From assembly GCF_963677715.1 (NCBI RefSeq), contig NZ_OY782495.1, forward strand, positions 2,901,750 to 2,965,749: a DNA stretch of 64,000 bases. Reading direction: 5' to 3'. Shown piece after piece: positions 1 to 8,517 of this stretch. Each line of letters begins with the position of its first letter. The first letter of the stretch is position 1. The position numbers were made by a program, and so were the translations under genes. The stretch comes from an uncultured Bacteroides sp. Lineage in GTDB: Bacteria; Bacteroidota; Bacteroidia; Bacteroidales; Bacteroidaceae. Under the pieces are notes generated by a model. It ran no database searches. It was given only the letters and a program-made list of their open reading frames with translations, and had not been told where the DNA came from.

Positions 1-1
1 G

Positions 2-226
2 GCGCAAAATAGGATTAATATCTGTGACCAGCAGATAGAAGCATTACAAAAAGCTGTAGATAAAACAGAATTGTTGATGAAACACTCTTCAACGAATTAT
101 CTAGAGGTACTAACTGCCCAGCAATCATTATTACAGGCAGAACAGACTCAGATCCAAAATTATTTTGATAAAATACAAGGGATGATAAACTTGTATCATG
201 CACTAGGTGGTGGAATATCAGAATGA
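2..226 (+). CDS. Outer-membrane efflux protein (TolC/OprM family), C-terminal part
   Basis: The window opens inside this gene, and about 74 codons are visible up to a TGA. The reading contains NYLEVLTAQQSLLQAEQ and ends LYHALGGG. This is the usual last helical hairpin and C-terminus of the outer-membrane channel of RND or ABC efflux pumps (OEP family). The start, signal peptide and pump partners lie left of the window. I infer an efflux operon reading rightwards; whether it belongs to the ICE or the chromosome cannot be told. Confidence 0.75.
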   Translation, partial: AQNRINICDQQIEALQKAVDKTELLMKHSSTNYLEVLTAQQSLLQAEQTQIQNYFDKIQGMINLYHALGGGISE

Positions 227-283
227 ACAATACTGCCAAATAACAGAAAATAAAAATCGATTAATAATTATAATTCAAGTAAA

Positions 284-1267
284 GTGAAAAAATTAGCAAT
301 CTATGTGATCTTACTGACTAGTTTGGCTGCAACCGCTCAAGCTCAAAATAATACGGATACGTTAACGACCCAGCTTAGACGTTATTTCGCTCGTAATTTT
401 TCAGAAGCTCGTACATTTAACTTGTATTGGGAAAGAAGTCCGACTTATGATTATACGTTAAAGCAAAATGGGAATACACTGGAAAAAGGAGAGATGCGCA
501 ATATAAATACGGTGAAATTTGCAGCAACAGTTCCCGTATTACAACTTAGAGATTTTTCTTTGTACGCTAATGGACAGGCTAATTTCTATATGTTCGAAAC
601 TTATGATAAAGCGAATGGATTAGCATCATCTATATTTCCTGATAACGAGGAAAATTATGACTACTATAAAGGTACAATAGGCGGAACTTACCGTACAAAG
701 ATTGTGGGCAAACCTTTAATATTGAATGCCAGCATTTCCGGTGATGGCTGGAACAAAGGTTTTGAGGAAGTACAAGGTACCTTTTCCGCTGTTATGGTGT
801 TTAAACAGAGTGCAACAACTAACTTTAGTGCGGGACTCTATGGTATGACTCACTTTATTAAAATTCCGGTTCTTCCTGTTATCACCTACTGGCATCAGTT
901 TACCCCCCATTTGAGCATTGACGTTACATTGCCTAGCAGAGCTTATCTGCGTTACCAGTTTCTCAATAATCACCGTTTATCTATGGGAACTTCTATGGAA
1001 AGTGAGCAGTTCTATTTGAAGCCGGGTATGGATAATCTGCCGGAAGTCTGTCTTTACAATAAGGCAACCATTAAGAGTGAGATTGTTTATGAATATATTA
1101 TAAACAAGCGTTTTTATCTGATAGTCCGTGGGGGTGGAATAGGAACTCTCAAAAGTGGTCTTTACAAAACTAATCGTAAAGGTATAGATGGTGACCCGTA
1201 TATAGAAATGAGCCATCCCATGGCTCCGTTTTTCAATCTTGGCTTTTCTTTCAACTTGTTTAAATAA
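284..1267 (+). CDS. Outer-membrane protein of unknown function, probable beta-barrel
   Basis: The 327-residue product starts at GTG with a clear signal peptide (about residues 1-20, ending AQAQ). It then alternates short amphipathic strands rich in Tyr, Phe and Asn and ends GFSFNLFK, the terminal strand pattern of Bacteroidales outer-membrane barrels. It lies 57 bp after the efflux gene on the same strand, so co-transcription is possible. I do not recognise a named family with confidence; an uncharacterised Bacteroidetes barrel DUF is likely. No enzymatic motif is visible. Confidence 0.6.
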   Translation: MKKLAIYVILLTSLAATAQAQNNTDTLTTQLRRYFARNFSEARTFNLYWERSPTYDYTLKQNGNTLEKGEMRNINTVKFAATVPVLQLRDFSLYANGQANFYMFETYDKANGLASSIFPDNEENYDYYKGTIGGTYRTKIVGKPLILNASISGDGWNKGFEEVQGTFSAVMVFKQSATTNFSAGLYGMTHFIKIPVLPVITYWHQFTPHLSIDVTLPSRAYLRYQFLNNHRLSMGTSMESEQFYLKPGMDNLPEVCLYNKATIKSEIVYEYIINKRFYLIVRGGGIGTLKSGLYKTNRKGIDGDPYIEMSHPMAPFFNLGFSFNLFK

Positions 1268-1292
1268 CGAATTACAATAAAATTAATTTATT

Positions 1293-2001
1293 ATGAGAAA
1301 GAATCGTGTAAGCTTAATAAAATGTTTGGCACTAGCTTGTCTGGTGTTTATTGTTTCAGCGCAGGCCAGTGCTCAACTACGCTTTGGTGTCAAAGGTGGC
1401 TATGAAGTGAGTAGTAACGATATTAATAAAGACATTCTGAATGCAGGTAACCGTCTCGGTTTTCAAGTAGGTGGAACAATGAAACTAATGTCTCCTATTC
1501 TGGGCTTGGGAGGTGAGCTTGCTGTTTTGTATGGCATCAACAATATGATGTGAAAGTTGAAGATTCTGGCTACGATTTATCCAATTACGATTATTTGAGG
1601 GTTCCGCTAAGCCTGAAGAAGAAATTTAGCTTAATAGGCTTGCTCGGCATGTTTGTCCAAGCCGGTCCTTATGTTGAATTCAAGATTAACGGAGAGAATT
1701 TTAAGAATATTGACAACGAATGCAACTCAAAATATTTTGAAACAGGTATTAATGCCGAAGCAGGAGTGGAATTGCTGAACCTCCTTGAGCTTGGTATGTA
1801 TTGCCGTAAGGCCCTGACTGATAATTATGGAGATGACACACCTGATTTTGGTGATATTTGAAAGAAAAAACCGGACGTATGGAGTCCTTACATGTTTGTT
1901 GCAATGTGAATCAACCGGAAGATACCTTTATCTACATTATTAACAGAAATTCAATCACTCTGCTTCCAAACTTAATTAGTTTGGGGATAGAATACTTATA
2001 A
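1293..2001 (+). pseudogene. Decayed outer-membrane beta-barrel gene (PorT/OmpW-like)
   Basis: A signal peptide (residues 1-27, ending ASAQ) and LRFGVKGGYE are the normal start of the Bacteroidetes outer-membrane barrel family (PF13568 type). Near 1540 the frame breaks. A one-base loss is the simplest reading, because the next frame continues YDVKVEDSGYDLSNYDYLRVPLSLK. A second stop (TGA, 1859-1861) follows, after which KKKPDVWSPYMF reads on in frame. A further frame ends LISLGIEYL at about 2001. At least two lesions make a functional product unlikely. Confidence 0.6.
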
Positions 2002-2029
2002 ATAAATAAAAAAATAATATGTCTGTAAT

Positions 2030-2932
2030 ATGATGGAAGGTTGTTTATTAGAGCGATACCTGTTTTGCTTTCTGTGCCTAATACTGCCACTTTTACTGGT
2101 TGCACAACCAAATAATGATAGTATTGCAGGCATAGGAAGAAAGCAGTCGGAGTGGTTGGATTTATTCAGACCTCAAACAATCAAAAGTTCGGGAAAAAAG
2201 GCACTAGAGGTAATGGATAGGGCTCCTGCATTTGCAGCATACAAAGATAATTTTTTCATAACTGGGATTCCTCTAAACAAGAAAATAACGGACAGTTCAG
2301 CCGATGCTCTCTTTCAAGTTAGCATAAGACAACGTTTGAGCAAAACAGCCTTACCCTTTAAGACATTCGCATACCTAACATATACCCAGAAATCATTCTG
2401 GAATATATATAGCGAATCCAGTCCTTTCCGTGATATGAACTATAATCCGGGAATAGGACTTGCCAAAATATTTATCTCTAAAGGATTATTGTTTGGGTCA
2501 GGAGCTATTCAGATTATGCACGAGTCTAATGGACAATACGGAGAGAATTCAAGAAGCTGGAATTATCTGAGCCTGACAGCAAAATATTATATCAACCTAA
2601 ACTTGAATATTTCCGGAGAGTTCTGGATCCCTTATGTAGATAGTGACGGAAATAAAGACCTGCTCGATTATAGAGGGTTGGGAAAGATTAACATAAATAG
2701 TATAGATTATACTCAAAAATGGTGGTTTGAACTACAATTGAATCCCCGTAAAGGTTTTGGAAATATGAATACAACTGCCAGTATCAGTTTTAAAGTATCA
2801 GATAGTTCTAATCAATATGTGTTTCTGCGTTTTCAGGATGGATATGCAGAAAGTTTGCTTGATTATAATAAATACTCGGCGAACCTTCGAATAGGTATAT
2901 GTATAAAACCCGATTTTTATAATATATATTGA
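2030..2932 (+). CDS. pldA: Outer-membrane phospholipase A (OMPLA)
   Basis: The 300-residue product has a signal peptide ending near LLLVAQ and a 12-strand barrel of normal OMPLA length. The hallmark segments are present: YTQKSFWNIY, SSPFRDMNYNP, HESNGQ and SRSWN. The catalytic triad can be placed as His164, Ser166 and Asn178, so it should be active. OMPLA hydrolyses phospholipids that reach the outer leaflet of the outer membrane. The stop codon overlaps the possible TTG start of rteC, which places it directly beside ICE regulation. Whether it is ICE cargo or a chromosomal neighbour is open. Confidence 0.9.
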   Translation: MMEGCLLERYLFCFLCLILPLLLVAQPNNDSIAGIGRKQSEWLDLFRPQTIKSSGKKALEVMDRAPAFAAYKDNFFITGIPLNKKITDSSADALFQVSIRQRLSKTALPFKTFAYLTYTQKSFWNIYSESSPFRDMNYNPGIGLAKIFISKGLLFGSGAIQIMHESNGQYGENSRSWNYLSLTAKYYINLNLNISGEFWIPYVDSDGNKDLLDYRGLGKININSIDYTQKWWFELQLNPRKGFGNMNTTASISFKVSDSSNQYVFLRFQDGYAESLLDYNKYSANLRIGICIKPDFYNIY

Positions 2933-3804
2933 ATGAAAACGTGGGAATATTATATAATGAAAAGCTGTATAGAATTATGATTCAATTTGCTTCCTGTCTA
3001 AAAAAAGAGATAGATACAAAGATTGAGCAAATAGAATGCTCGGAAATCAGCATGATTACGAAGTCTTTGGATGCTTCTCGGATACTTGTCGAGGCATTTA
3101 ATCGATTAAAAGCGTTTATTCTATCATACGATTTTAAAGATGAGGAAGAGGAAATTTATTTTTTCAAAGAAACCAAACCCAGATTATGTTCACGTTTAAT
3201 ATTCTATCGTAAAGTCTATAACATTGAGATGAATCGCCCTATCGGTATAGAAAAACAGCGGGAATACCTGTGTGAATTATTGAATGATATAAACAAATAT
3301 AATGGTAAAAGGCTCGATTTTATACGCTATTACCGTTCGGATTCCTCTCACTTGGATGCTTTTTATTTTCTGCGGGATAAAACAGACGTGGAGCAATACC
3401 TCGAAACATTCTACTATGAATTCGACCCTAAATTTTCTACTAACTGCGATTTTAAGGTAGCGAAAATTTTAGCAAATGATATGCTTTCCGCCTACTTGAT
3501 GCATGAAATGGAACTATTGGAGGATAATACTGTGAAGACTTATTCTTTCGGATTTCCTACCACCAAACTAACATGGAAAGGCTCAAAAGTGGAATTGCAG
3601 GAACAAATTGTTTCGTGGGATAGTGCAGGAATCTTCGGTGATGTACCGCTTACGCAGCTTTACAGTTATATCCAAAATGTATTTAACATTCAATTGGATA
3701 GTAACTTGTCTCGAAGTTTTGGCGAACTAAAAATACGGAATACACCCACACCCTTTCTTGATAAATTGAAAGACACCTTACTGCGTCGTATGGGGCGAAA
3801 ATAG
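2929..3804 (+). CDS. rteC: RteC-type regulator of ICE excision
   Basis: The 291-residue product matches the RteC family of CTnDOT-like elements, with FFKETKPRLCSRLIFYRKVYNIE followed by a conserved YYRSDSSHLDAFYFLRDK region (positions about residues 80-155). In CTnDOT, RteC is the last step of a tetracycline-triggered cascade and switches on the excision operon by binding inverted half-sites. The start is uncertain: TTG at 2929 overlaps the pldA stop, and GTG at 2941 is also possible. No rteA or rteB is in the window. Inverted repeats lie directly downstream, before the HTH gene. Confidence 0.85.
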   Translation: MNENVGILYNEKLYRIMIQFASCLKKEIDTKIEQIECSEISMITKSLDASRILVEAFNRLKAFILSYDFKDEEEEIYFFKETKPRLCSRLIFYRKVYNIEMNRPIGIEKQREYLCELLNDINKYNGKRLDFIRYYRSDSSHLDAFYFLRDKTDVEQYLETFYYEFDPKFSTNCDFKVAKILANDMLSAYLMHEMELLEDNTVKTYSFGFPTTKLTWKGSKVELQEQIVSWDSAGIFGDVPLTQLYSYIQNVFNIQLDSNLSRSFGELKIRNTPTPFLDKLKDTLLRRMGRK

Positions 3805-3811
3805 TAACACC

Positions 3812-4002
3812 GAGGTCGGTATGTACGCCTAAAACAATCGGTTTTGATGCTAATTCAGATCAAAATAGGGTGTTTCGTCTTATAACTCACCATATACCGA
3901 CCCTCTTAATACATTTTTCTCTGTTTTTAGGAGATAAACTTATAGTAATTAACTGTAAATAAGTAGATTGAAAAGATATTCAATAAAAGTCATACCGACC
4001 TC
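3812..4002. promoter_or_regulatory. Inverted repeats, possible RteC operator
   Basis: The 12-mer GAGGTCGGTATG (3812-3823) recurs as its exact reverse complement CATACCGACCTC at 3991-4002. A third, imperfect copy (CATATACCGACCCTC) lies at 3891-3905. The last copy is 55 bp before the HTH gene start, where an activator would sit. In CTnDOT, RteC activates the excision operon from inverted half-sites upstream of its promoter; the equivalence here is inference. A weak hairpin (TTTTGAT...ATCAAAA, 3842-3865) between the copies could end rteC transcription. Confidence 0.5.
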
Positions 4003-4056
4003 CTTATAACCTATACAGAAACGTCCGAACTTTGTTGTAAATTAATAAGGTGCTGT

Positions 4057-4398
4057 ATGGAAGATAACAATTTGCAGGAGTGGTTGCAGGTCTGGTTCGA
4101 GCAATTCATGGGACGTTTTGACCGACTGGATAAATTTATGGATATTATGAGCGGACGGCATAACGTACTGAATGGTGAACGGCTTTTGGACAATCAGGAT
4201 TTGTGCCAGTTGCTAAATGTCAGCAAGCGGACATTGCAACGTTACCGTTCTGCGGGAGAATTGACTTATATAACCATTCACCACAAAACATTTTACACGG
4301 AGAAAAACGTAGAGAAATTCATCCGCGACCATTTTTCCAAAGGTGATAATAACAGTGAAACAGAACTTGAACCGGAACCATCCGATTATCTTTTCTGA
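4057..4398 (+). CDS. Helix-turn-helix protein, excisionase-like (Xis2-type)
   Basis: The 113-residue product carries a helix-turn-helix of the HTH_17/excisionase type: LLDNQDLCQLLNVSKRTLQRYRSAGEL, about residues 47-73, then a winged segment ending in an acidic tail. AAGGTG before ATG is a plausible ribosome site. It follows rteC and the inverted repeats, the position of xis2c/xis2d in CTnDOT, so a role in bending DNA for excision and activating transfer genes is likely. It is a paralogue of the HTH pair beside the integrase at 53361-53952 (both share LNGER then the HTH). Confidence 0.75.
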   Translation: MEDNNLQEWLQVWFEQFMGRFDRLDKFMDIMSGRHNVLNGERLLDNQDLCQLLNVSKRTLQRYRSAGELTYITIHHKTFYTEKNVEKFIRDHFSKGDNNSETELEPEPSDYLF

Positions 4399-4491
4399 TT
4401 TATCCATTGTTAAGACCTCGTACTGCCGAGAGATAGAACGGGGTTTGTTATTATAAGAGGAGGAAATAACGACTGGCTCCCAATTATTTAG

Positions 4492-4499
4492 TATTTTTG
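4492..4499 (+). promoter_or_regulatory. -7 box of the CoiA-like gene
   Basis: TATTTTTG matches the Bacteroides TAnnTTTG -7 consensus and lies 26 bp before the ATG at 4525. No clear TTTG -33 element is seen. Confidence 0.5.
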
Positions 4500-4524
4500 C
4501 AGAAGGCAAATTGAATTATAAGAT

Positions 4525-6204
4525 ATGGGACGTTATGATCGTTCAATAAAAATCGCATTTGACAAAACATCAGGAGAGATTCTTGATGCAGATGAAGTAT
4601 TTGACATAACTAAAGACGCCTTTCAAATAAGAAAAAAATATCACGAAAAAAACCTTCTACTTTCTTGTTGTGAATGCGAACAGGATTTAATGGTTTCAGG
4701 AAGTAAATATGATAGATTGCACTTCAAACACAAACCGGGACACGGTTATTGTATTTTAGCTGACGGAAAGCTTACACCGCAGGAACACGAAAGATTTACA
4801 GAGATTTTAAAATCTAAAGAAAGTGATAGACATAAAGAACTTAAAAACAAAATCGGAGAGCTTTTAAAAAACGTACCGGACGTTGATGTAGATACGATTT
4901 CTATTGATAGCACGTTTATTATCAAAGAAGATGGCAAGAGAAAGCCTGACGTTTATTGTAAATTTCAAGGCAAGGAACTTGTATTTGAAATCCAACTGTC
5001 TGATTTACCACTTAGTTATATATTAAGCCGTTACGAGTTTTATAAAAGGCATGGAATGCATCTGATTTGGATACTTGATAATTTTGACATACATAATCAG
5101 GGTACATTAGAGCGAGATATAAAGTACTTAACGGAATATGAAAACTTTTTCAAACTTGATGAAAAGTCTAACACACTTAGACTTGAATGTGAATATAAAT
5201 TCCCCTTTTTGACAGATGACAATAGGATTCTTACGAAGTGGCTTAAAAAATCTGTTTCACTAAGCGAGTTGAAATTTGACAACGAAGTTTTTCAAGCATT
5301 TTTTTATGATTTTGGCGATAATAAAGCAAAAGCCGAAGTGCTTCAAAAACAAAAAGCCGAAGAGATTAAGGAGAGTGAAAGAAAAAGACTTGAGCAAAAA
5401 AAACTTGAACGTGCTGAAAGAAAAGCAAATGATTTAGTCGCTAAAATAGCTGACTTCCGAAAACGGAAAATGCTAATTTTCAATGCCATTTCAAGTGAAG
5501 TTAGCGAAATGAATAACCTCGAAATCGAAACCCTAAACAAAGTTTTGAGCTTTAAAGGAAAAATAACTGCTGGGAAACCTCCCTTAATCAAATGGATAGA
5601 TGAAGCCCAACAGAATGATGTTGCTTTTCTTGAATTTATTCTAAAAACAAAAGAAATTGAACTTGATATAAATACGGTTGATGATACTGGTAAAACTCCA
5701 TTGCAAGCAATATTTCAGAATGAAAATATTCACAAAACATTGCCTATATTATCTTTATTGCAAGCAGGTTACGAACTGACTGAAAACGACAATTTGACTC
5801 TTTCAGAACTTCTCGGAAGACAAGAAATATCAGTTACAGATTTTCATATTTTCAAAATCTGTAATAACCTAACTGACAGAAATCTGGTTCCTAATGCATA
5901 TCATTTTTCAAAATTGCTTTTTATCATAGAATCTGCACGTCAAAATGAGTTAATCGCATTCAATTTTACAGGGAATAAATGGATTTCCTTTGCTAACAAT
6001 GCAATTCAGCATTACAGTGAATATTGGGAGTATATTGAATTAGCATTTAAACGATTTGGACTTTGGGATAGACTAATTCAACTTGACACAAAGGCGACTT
6101 TTCAGAAAAAGGTCGAGCAGTTTTATTCAAATATTCCAAAACAAGAATATGATTTTGACGAAGTGTTTAATGACCTTTATCCCGAATTGGAATATACACT
6201 TTGA
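4525..6204 (+). CDS. CoiA-like (DUF6035-type) putative nuclease
   Basis: The 559-residue product starts MGRYDRSIKIAFDK. A Cys-containing segment (LLSCCECEQDL) is followed by LHFKHKPGH and then KPDVYCKFQGKELVFEIQLSDL at about residues 139-160. The spacing of Asp and E-x-Q fits a PD-(D/E)XK-type nuclease core as in CoiA-like proteins. A Lys/Glu-rich coiled coil (about 280-315) and a helical C-terminal domain follow. I recall DUF6035/CoiA-like proteins as ICE passengers of unknown role; the activity is inferred. It has its own promoter and is convergent with ardA. Confidence 0.6.
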   Translation: MGRYDRSIKIAFDKTSGEILDADEVFDITKDAFQIRKKYHEKNLLLSCCECEQDLMVSGSKYDRLHFKHKPGHGYCILADGKLTPQEHERFTEILKSKESDRHKELKNKIGELLKNVPDVDVDTISIDSTFIIKEDGKRKPDVYCKFQGKELVFEIQLSDLPLSYILSRYEFYKRHGMHLIWILDNFDIHNQGTLERDIKYLTEYENFFKLDEKSNTLRLECEYKFPFLTDDNRILTKWLKKSVSLSELKFDNEVFQAFFYDFGDNKAKAEVLQKQKAEEIKESERKRLEQKKLERAERKANDLVAKIADFRKRKMLIFNAISSEVSEMNNLEIETLNKVLSFKGKITAGKPPLIKWIDEAQQNDVAFLEFILKTKEIELDINTVDDTGKTPLQAIFQNENIHKTLPILSLLQAGYELTENDNLTLSELLGRQEISVTDFHIFKICNNLTDRNLVPNAYHFSKLLFIIESARQNELIAFNFTGNKWISFANNAIQHYSEYWEYIELAFKRFGLWDRLIQLDTKATFQKKVEQFYSNIPKQEYDFDEVFNDLYPELEYTL

Positions 6205-6225
6205 TAAATCTTCGACTGACAGACA

Positions 6226-6251
6226 CTAAAAAAGGCGGATTGCTCTGCCTT
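6226..6251 (-). terminator. Rho-independent terminator of ardA
   Basis: On the minus strand AAGGC pairs with GCCTT around a short loop and is followed by a run of six T. It lies between the convergent CoiA-like gene and ardA. Confidence 0.6.
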
Positions 6252-6271
6252 GAAAACCGTTTCCGGTTCAG

Positions 6272-6799
6272 TTATGAGTGCCGGAATACATAACCGTCAT
6301 CGAACCAGTAGTCGGTCATAAATAAGTCGCGGGCGAACTTTTCATAGTCGAAGTAAGTTTTCGCAAATTTCGGCAGGTCGTAGCATTCTTCAACGACTTC
6401 GTAGGCGTAATCTTCTTCATCGTTGTATGCGCCCTGAAAGTCATCGTCGAAAGAGGAAATCAAGTCGTTTATATCTTTGGAGCTAAGATCGTAGCTTTCG
6501 TGGTTCAGCCAGACAGCGAATGCCTCTTTTTTCGTATCATCCATATCGTCTATGGCTTCGATAATTTCAAATATGTTATCGGACAGCCAACTTTCACCTA
6601 TAAGACCAGAGGGTATATATTCCCAATCCTGAAACATCAGCTCGGGGTCTTCCTCGTCCTTGTGTAACTCGCGGCAAGCCTCGTAAAATTCTTCTTTATC
6701 GGAATAATCCGAAAGGTCTAACCACTTACCTTCTATTGAACCGTCATTATACTTAGCGTAAGTTCCTACATAAATCCGTGCTTCTGATATATTTTCCAT
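6272..6799 (-). CDS. ardA: ArdA antirestriction protein
   Basis: The 175-residue product is very acidic. It has the ArdA arrangement ARIYVGTYAKYNDGS near the N-terminus, then FQGAYNDEEDYAYEVVEE and FDYEKFARDLF at the C-terminus. ArdA mimics bent B-form DNA and occupies type I restriction enzymes and some modification enzymes. On an ICE it protects the incoming single-stranded-to-double-stranded DNA just after transfer. Length and fold segments are normal for the family. Confidence 0.93.
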   Translation of the reverse strand: MENISEARIYVGTYAKYNDGSIEGKWLDLSDYSDKEEFYEACRELHKDEEDPELMFQDWEYIPSGLIGESWLSDNIFEIIEAIDDMDDTKKEAFAVWLNHESYDLSSKDINDLISSFDDDFQGAYNDEEDYAYEVVEECYDLPKFAKTYFDYEKFARDLFMTDYWFDDGYVFRHS

Positions 6800-6881
6800 A
6801 ACCTTAATTTTTAATCGGCATCTGCCGGGTTGATTTTTTATTCAGGTGCATTTCCGGTGTAGGGATTAGGGATGTCAAGTA

Positions 6882-6935
6882 TTCACGGACAAAATACAAC
6901 CTGCAAGCGTGGAGATTTTTCCGTGAACCTGCAAG
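6882..6935. promoter_or_regulatory. Operator-like repeats between ardA and a divergent small gene
   Basis: TTCACGGA (6882-6889) and TCCGTGAA (6920-6927) form a perfect inverted repeat. AACCTGCAAG occurs twice directly (6898-6907 and 6926-6935). The block lies between ardA (leftward) and the small gene at 6982 (rightward), so one regulator or a folded DNA strand could control both. Confidence 0.4.
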
Positions 6936-6981
6936 GCTTGTACTTTACTGCCCGTTAAGATTCCGTAAACACCTTTGCGCC

Positions 6982-7218
6982 ATGATAGAAAATAACCCTC
7001 CGGGGCAGTTGCCGTATGTGTTAAGGTGGAAAATGAAAGAAGCCGGATTCTTAATGCTTACGCCTATGAATGATGGTTCTTATTTAATAATGTGGTTTCC
7101 TGCCATAACCGATAAGGAGGATAAAAGAGGCTGCCGTTTCAACCGGACGAAAGAAAGAACCGTTAATAGTATAAGATTGGGAATAGCTGGCGATTTATTG
7201 GGGAAACAATGTCGCTAA
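6982..7218 (+). CDS. Small hypothetical protein
   Basis: A 78-residue reading with no recognised domain. It starts MIENNPPGQLPYVLRWKM and ends rich in Arg and Lys. The codon use looks protein-like and the ATG follows AT-rich DNA after an ArdA-side regulatory block. It stands alone, divergent from ardA. It might be an uncharacterised ICE early gene; no function can be given. Confidence 0.4.
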   Translation: MIENNPPGQLPYVLRWKMKEAGFLMLTPMNDGSYLIMWFPAITDKEDKRGCRFNRTKERTVNSIRLGIAGDLLGKQCR

Positions 7219-7333
7219 TTGCTAAAATGAGAGCCTTCGTATATGGAAAAAAAACATCGTTTAAATATTGGGTACATGCCACTCCTAACAAGGATAATCA
7301 AATGTATTATATCTGAATTTCAGGCGAAAAGCG

Positions 7334-7341
7334 TATATTTG
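7334..7341 (+). promoter_or_regulatory. -7 box of the 7364-9225 module
   Basis: TATATTTG is a perfect TAnnTTTG box 22 bp before the ATG at 7364, followed by a short leader with AAAGAAG as a possible ribosome site. Confidence 0.55.
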
Positions 7342-7363
7342 CGCTGATAATTCTAAAGAAGAT

Positions 7364-7927
7364 ATGGCATTAGACGGTTTAATAAAAAAACAGACGATTA
7401 TTATTGACGACCATAAACGAGGAAGTCAAGAAGTTAAGAATTGGGATGATCCAAGTAGTGATATTCATATCGACAAAATGACTAATTTTCCTTTGGATGG
7501 AAAAATACAGAAAGTAAGGATTCGAATACCCGTTAATTCAGATCGACCGATTAAAATAGAAAACGAAAAACGACAGGAAGTAAACGAGATTCCAAGGAAG
7601 TTGCACAGGGAAATTAATCGGGCTTTAGAAAACAAGCAAATTCGTAATAGTTTTATTTCCGAAGTTATGGATGTGCTTGATAATTTCGAGACAGCGTTAT
7701 CCAATGAAGATAAAGCCAAATCTGTTCTAACCCGAATATCGAAACATTTTGGTCTTGATTGGCCAACAGAAACTATTGCTAATTATGCAAAAGATGTTTT
7801 ATTAGCATATACTTTGGTATATCAAAAGAATCCCAAAGAAGAATATTTCGCAAAAATAGACAAGCACAAAATCGAAATTGGTCAATATAGTGGATATGCG
7901 AAACAATTAAGAAAGTTGAATAGGTAA
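7364..7927 (+). CDS. Hypothetical protein, first gene of a three-gene module
   Basis: A 187-residue soluble protein with no family I recognise. The N-terminal 60 residues look beta-rich, with KVRIRIPVNSDRPIKIE. The rest is helical and charged, with EINRALENKQIRNSFISEVMDVL. It has its own strong -7 box and is followed after 34 bp by the next gene on the same strand, so the three genes to 9225 probably form one AT-rich cargo operon. Confidence 0.55.
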   Translation: MALDGLIKKQTIIIDDHKRGSQEVKNWDDPSSDIHIDKMTNFPLDGKIQKVRIRIPVNSDRPIKIENEKRQEVNEIPRKLHREINRALENKQIRNSFISEVMDVLDNFETALSNEDKAKSVLTRISKHFGLDWPTETIANYAKDVLLAYTLVYQKNPKEEYFAKIDKHKIEIGQYSGYAKQLRKLNR

Positions 7928-7961
7928 CCACTGGCATAAGCATTCTAAAACAGGCAACGAT

Positions 7962-8513
7962 ATGAGAGTCTTAATTTATAAGAGAACACATAAGCATGAT
8001 CCCGATGAACGAGGAATATTCGGCATTCAAGATTGTATGGGGCAAATTAGAAATTGGAATTATGATGCTGTGATAGGGATTGGAGGGAAGTCTGCATGGA
8101 AAGGTCATACTGATATAAAATATAAAATCAACTGGATAGGATTAAAACCTAAAGTAATAGGTTCTACGAAAAGAGGAAATTTAGTCGCTTTTGCTCACTT
8201 TGAACTGTATGAGGAGAATGGGATGGATATAAAGGAGTATTTTCCATCTTTATTCGATTATATGTATGTAGATGGGAACAGAAAACGATTCGATATGTCT
8301 TCATATCTGCCAGAAAATGTACTTAAAGAAGTAAAATGCATTTTAGATTCAATTATAGATAGTCCACCTTCAGATGCGTATGATATTGATGGCGATGATG
8401 ATTTAGGTGCAATGATGAACGACAATCAGTCAAAATGCGGTGGCTGCTTTAAAGGCGAAGAAATCGAAATAACGATTCAAGAGTGTACGAAAAATACTAC
8501 CTGTAAAAAATAA
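7962..8513 (+). CDS. Hypothetical protein with conserved DCMG/VIGxGG segments
   Basis: The 183-residue product starts MRVLIYKRTHKHDP and continues with FGIQDCMGQIRNWNYDAVIGIGGKSAW and INWIGLKP. The pattern YKRTH...DP...GIxDCMGxxR...DAVIGxGG looks familiar to me from mobile-element proteins, but I cannot attach a function. The C-terminal 45 residues are acidic and Cys-rich (CGGC near residue 158, then two more Cys). It is the middle gene of the module, four bases before the GIY-YIG gene. Confidence 0.6.
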   Translation: MRVLIYKRTHKHDPDERGIFGIQDCMGQIRNWNYDAVIGIGGKSAWKGHTDIKYKINWIGLKPKVIGSTKRGNLVAFAHFELYEENGMDIKEYFPSLFDYMYVDGNRKRFDMSSYLPENVLKEVKCILDSIIDSPPSDAYDIDGDDDLGAMMNDNQSKCGGCFKGEEIEITIQECTKNTTCKK

Positions 8514-8517
8514 TATT

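Noticed and set aside
1293-2001. TGA and frame changes considered as recoding
   Set aside because: At least two separate lesions in different frames in a common barrel family; decay is simpler than selenocysteine or programmed shift.
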